A DNA stretch of 64,000 nt from Apus apus. Lineage: Eukaryota > Chordata > Aves > Apodiformes > Apodidae. The notes beneath the pieces are model-generated. The model was not told where the DNA came from, ran no database searches, and worked only from the letters and a program-made list of their open reading frames with translations. The stretch covers positions 7,231,001 to 7,295,000 of the forward strand of contig NC_067296.1 in assembly GCF_020740795.1 (NCBI RefSeq), read 5' to 3'. Below, piece by piece: positions 59,901-64,000 of the stretch; positions within the stretch are counted from its first letter, which is position 1, and every line of letters starts with the position of its first letter. The translations under genes and the position numbers were made by a program.

Positions 59901-62900
59901 AGAACTGGGGAGCATGAGAAGTGGAAATAACAGCACATATCCATTCAACTTGAACTAAAAGAGCCAACCAATGGCAGCACTGAAAATACATTTCCAAGAT
60001 TTCCAAAACCCACCACAACAACAACAAAAAAAACCCCACCAACCCAGGTATGTGCTGATAAGCCTTAGCAGAGCTGCTCCCAAAGACACTGCTGATGGGG
60101 GAAAGAGGGACAAACAGCAGTGGAGAAAACCTGTGCGTTTCCCACTCTGATATTCCCTTATTTTATGCACAACAGAGAGCTTCCAATTCTCCAAACTCAA
60201 TGGTTATGATGCTGTATTTATTGTTACTTGAGCAAACCTAATAAAAAATAAACAAATCTGTTTTGTGGAAACTTGTGATAGTCTGGAGAGCCATCATTTT
60301 TATGTTTTCTTTGGAGCAATGGAAAAGAGAACATGAGATAACCTGCTTTGATAATGTTGCATTGTTTCAGTTTGATGAATTATGATGTTTGGGTTAAAAA
60401 AAAAAAGACTATAAAAGACTAAACAGCATATGTACCTTATACTCTTATACATTCCCATTTTAAAGCTTGTATTTTCACCTAACTCAGAAGCCAAAATAAC
60501 ACAAATCAAAACAATCAAATCAAAGGGAAACATTTTTACCTCAGCAAAATGAAACACCTTTTATGTTATTGAAACTAAACAAGAAAGTCAGAATGATTTG
60601 ACATTTCCCATGAGCCACTGAGTCGGTACTGATACTCCTGTGAAACCTTTCTAATTTGAGGAGGATTTGGGTAGGCCCTGACCCACCAGCTCCAGCCTCC
60701 CACTCCCTTTCCGTCTGCTGGCTCATTGGAAAACCATTACACCAGTGCAGAATGGTTCAGGTTTCCCAGCCAGGACTGACTCTGAGGACCTCCCTGTTTC
60801 ATGTGAATCAGTTCCTTTGATGCTCTGCCCCATCTTCCCCTCTAAAAATGCCTCTTAAGATACTTGTAGAGACAAAGTGGGTAGAAATCAGTCCTGTTGC
60901 TACAGGCATTATCTTAAGAACCAGCAAGCATTAATAAAAAGTTCATGGAGAAATTTGTGCAGCAACTTATCCGATTCAACTGAGAATTATACTTCATATG
61001 TATTATCTTACTCTCTGGCTTAAGAAAGAACATTATCCTTTATAAAATTCTACAGGAGTTTTTATGAGAGACTTAAGAAAGGAAACAAAACCTGCCTATT
61101 CCATCTGATTCTTTCAGTATCCAAGAAGTATCTTAATAAAATTAGAAAACAAGTTAACATTTCAAAGGGGAAAATACTAAAGTACATAGCTTTCCCAGTA
61201 CAGGTGAAATGAAAAGAGGAATTGACTGTAAAAGTAATTTAGTATGTGATTTTATTCCAAAACACTTGATATTCCTAGGTCTGCCCTTTAATATTCTAGA
61301 AAGGAGAAATCTTAAACCCTGATTTTTGTGTTTTGACTTCAGGGAACACGTTTACCACCTGTTTATATAGCAGTGTCTGAGCCAGCCAATTATTTAAATA
61401 TCAAAACAGAGACATCATCTGTGACTCAATTAAGCTGCTTCTCTACATTTGCAACCCAAGACAATCTTCCTCTTGCTCTGAGGCTCTTTCTCTATCTGGC
61501 TGCTAAAGAAGCAGCCTGGCCAAAAGTAATTTGCTGTGTCCCTTCCAGACAGTTCACCCACAGGAGAGGAAAACTCATTTAAGCACAATTCTTTTGCACA
61601 GCCTAAGGCATCTGTCTAGAGCCCCCCAAGGTCCAGCTGTGGCCATGCTTGGGTGTTGGAGGACAACAGTAGTGATGGGGCACACTGCAAGGCCACCCTG
61701 TGACAACCCCTGCATCCTGGTGGCAAACAGGAGTGTCCAAGGTCCAGTTTCTGTCCCTGCCAGCTGCTTGCTGAATGGTCACTGTTCTCCTCCTTGCAGA
61801 CGACAGGAGCTCCCTGTGTCCCTCCCCTCCTGGACAGGATAGAGCATTAAAAATGTATCTTGTTCCATAGATAGAAGCAGACAGACCTAGAAATGTCTGA
61901 GTGTGCAGCCTTTGCAGACTTGGCCAGCAGCTTTCCAGGTTTGTCAGAGCTCTCGTTCTCACTGACCTCACAGCAATTAAAGAGACTAAAACCACAGGGC
62001 CTAAACCACGAGACCAGAGCTTGTTTATGTAGTGAGGGTCAGAAGTGCTGGACAGCAGCCCTAGCAACATGAAGCAGTGACGGTGTGAGTTGGGAAGATC
62101 TGGGTGGTTTCCCAACAGAGGTGTTTAGGTGTGATGCAGAAGCCAGGGGCACTGGGTCCCGAACTCCAGGTGGCTGGAGGAGCCTCCCTGCCTGAAGCAG
62201 AATTGCATGGTTGTGCTGAGGTGGGCTTTTACACCCACACTGGAGTACACTTAGAAAAGTCCCATACAAAGATGGATTCCTGACCTGTGCTCATGTGTCA
62301 TGGGCCCCATGGGGCAGATGTGGAGAAGAGGCAGGGAGGAGACCCCCAATTTTCCTCTGGTTCCAGCAGTTTCAAAGAGATCTAATAAAACCTTGGACAT
62401 CTCAAAAGCAGCCATGATTAGGCTGAGTCAGTACCTGTCCCACTGTTCACTAAAAAATGCATTTTCAGAGCAATGCCTTGACATGGCAGTGACACATCAA
62501 TATTACAACACTGTCTCACAATATGCATGGGAAAACATGATCGCTGGAGCTAACAGGAGCTTGTAACAGATGCTAACCTGAAGCCATGAAAAAATATGAC
62601 AAAACAATGCCTTAAAATAAAACAGAACACCATCCTGAAAACAAACAAAGGTTTGAAAGGTAGGATTGGGTTTTCCACAGAAGTGCATGTGCATGGAAAG
62701 GCTCAGATGCCGGAGGGATATAGGACAAACCATCCATGTTGATTTTCTTGTACAAGAGAAACTTTTACAACTCCTTGGCCCCTCCCACATGCCATCAAGC
62801 CTTCTGAAAAGACAACCCATCTGCCATCCCCGTGTGAAACTGGATGCACCAGGAGAGAAGTTTAAGAAGTAGAATGACACAGACCCCTCTCTGCAGAGAA

Positions 62901-64000
62901 GCACCATTCATCTGAGTTAACTAAAAATACTGAATGAGAGACAAAAATACATCAACAGTTACCATATAACACCATTTGATAGACGGTGGGAAGGAGACCT
63001 GGCACAAGAGTACCGAATATTTACGACCCGGATCTATTCAGCATTCAAGACTCCCAGGAACAACCTTCAACTTGGTACCTTCTGTGCACTCGTTTTCATT
63101 ATGTTTGCTCAGATTGTCTCCTCACTGCCAATTTTTTTACCAAGGGGTCCCAAATCTCACTATTTGGCAATAGCTATCTATTCCTCTTTACTGCCATCAA
63201 AACCTAATCCTATATATTAGCAGTCTCCTCCCAACTTTTGTAACAAGAGATGTGCCTCAGCATCTGAGATCCTCAGGTTTGACTTGGTTTGTAAGTACCT
63301 CAGTGGGTTGCAGCTTGGTTTTATCTAGATTTACTGCTTGAAAGAAAGCAGAGCATTTTGTGCCTGACAGCTTCATTTGAGATTTTTAATTCAAACATTT
63401 TGCAGGATAAACTCACAGCAAAGGGTTGAGTTATGCAACTGGAAACACACTCACAGAAAGAGCCCACAAACATAAAAAACATCTGGAGCTAACCCCTTCC
63501 TTAGGGCATTATTTTGGGCTCTGAGACAGCCCCTGGAAGGACTTGAAGAGGCTCCATCATTCTCCATGCCCCCTCCTGGGTCCCCCTTACTCCATTTACA
63601 CCTGGGGGTCAGAGCTGCCCTCCTGTGCACACTGTGTTTGCCTCAGCTGAACAGCTCAAGGAAGCTCATCACATTTGTGACTTGACTTGGCAGTGGGCAC
63701 TTGCCAGGCTGTGGGGGTTGGTGTGCCTGGGGCCTTCATGGTATGTTGACTTCTCCCATCAGACACGCTCTCCTGCCAACAAGTTGACCCAATGGTGATT
63801 TTTTTGATTTCTCCTTTCTCAGAGAGCATGACTTGCATTTTTAATATATTCATGGGTCCAGAGTAACTTAACATATACATATTTTTCAAGTAATTATTGT
63901 TTCATAGCTATGCAACCTGCTGATAACCATCCTGTCTGAGAGCCTGATGGGAGTCCCTGGAGGCCACCTATGCAGGACTAACACCACTGACTGATGCAGT
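53772..64000. other. Intronic sequence without a recognised gene
   Basis: Intron continues to the window edge. It holds an AT-rich block at 59040-59180 and short A runs near 60025 and 60396. No gene, RNA or clear transposon is recognised, and no Kv2 first coding exon appears. Confidence 0.6.
59040..59180. promoter_or_regulatory. AT-rich block with HNF1/homeodomain-like motif
   Basis: TTTAATTATTAATTGTTAAT contains overlapping homeodomain cores and an imperfect HNF1-type palindrome. It is flanked by GATTACATTACAGCTGC and TTCATTAACAATGC. Candidate only. Confidence 0.22.

Larger units (their letters stand above)
7378..64000 (-). other. KCNB1: KCNB1 intron 1 (partial)
   Basis: No exon with the Kv2 N-terminus or T1 tetramerisation domain is found anywhere to the right of the acceptor at 7378, on either strand. 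Kv2 genes have a very large intron between their two coding exons, so the remaining 56.6 kb is most simply intron 1, with its donor and the upstream exon beyond the window. I cannot exclude unannotated noncoding transcripts nested inside it. Confidence 0.85.

Noticed and set aside
7378..64000. Search for the KCNB1 first coding exon, tRNA genes, CRISPR arrays or viral insertions
   Set aside because: No T1-domain peptide, tRNA-like cloverleaf, spaced repeat array or retroviral reading frame was recognised by eye. A tool-based search (tRNAscan-SE, RepeatMasker, tblastn) would be needed to be certain.

Overview
The window looks like bird nuclear DNA. The evidence is a vertebrate voltage-gated potassium channel exon, CR1 LINE fragments whose 3' end is the TCATAGAA octamer typical of avian CR1, one old MIR-like SINE fragment, and otherwise very few repeats. 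There are no bacterial-style operons, CRISPR arrays or phage genes.

The only protein-coding sequence I can support is the large second coding exon of KCNB1 (Kv2.1), on the minus strand at 5356-7377. It starts right after a strong splice acceptor, reads S1 to S6 of the channel and the whole cytoplasmic C-terminus, and ends in DQSI-stop. The exon holding the N-terminus and T1 tetramerisation domain is absent. It must lie to the right, beyond position 64000, so 7378-64000 is best read as part of one very long KCNB1 intron.

Layout. 1-5355 is the 3' UTR and/or downstream flank of KCNB1 (the mRNA reads leftward). It is AT-rich, with several AATAAA hexamers on the minus strand, AT microsatellites, a long A-rich tract and two unusual GC-rich patches. 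5356-7377 is the coding exon. 7378-7404 is the splice acceptor region. 7405-64000 is intron, with two CR1 fragments (about 19651 and 31163), one MIR-like fragment (about 33490), short homopolymer and purine tracts, three RFX/X-box-like sites and several AT-rich blocks that could be conserved noncoding elements.

Many open reading frames of 60-284 codons occur in the intron. None shows a recognisable domain, and several lie where two or more frames are open together, so I treat them as chance. I found no previously undescribed system. The most useful second looks are the 3' UTR architecture, the MIR relic and the candidate intronic regulatory elements.
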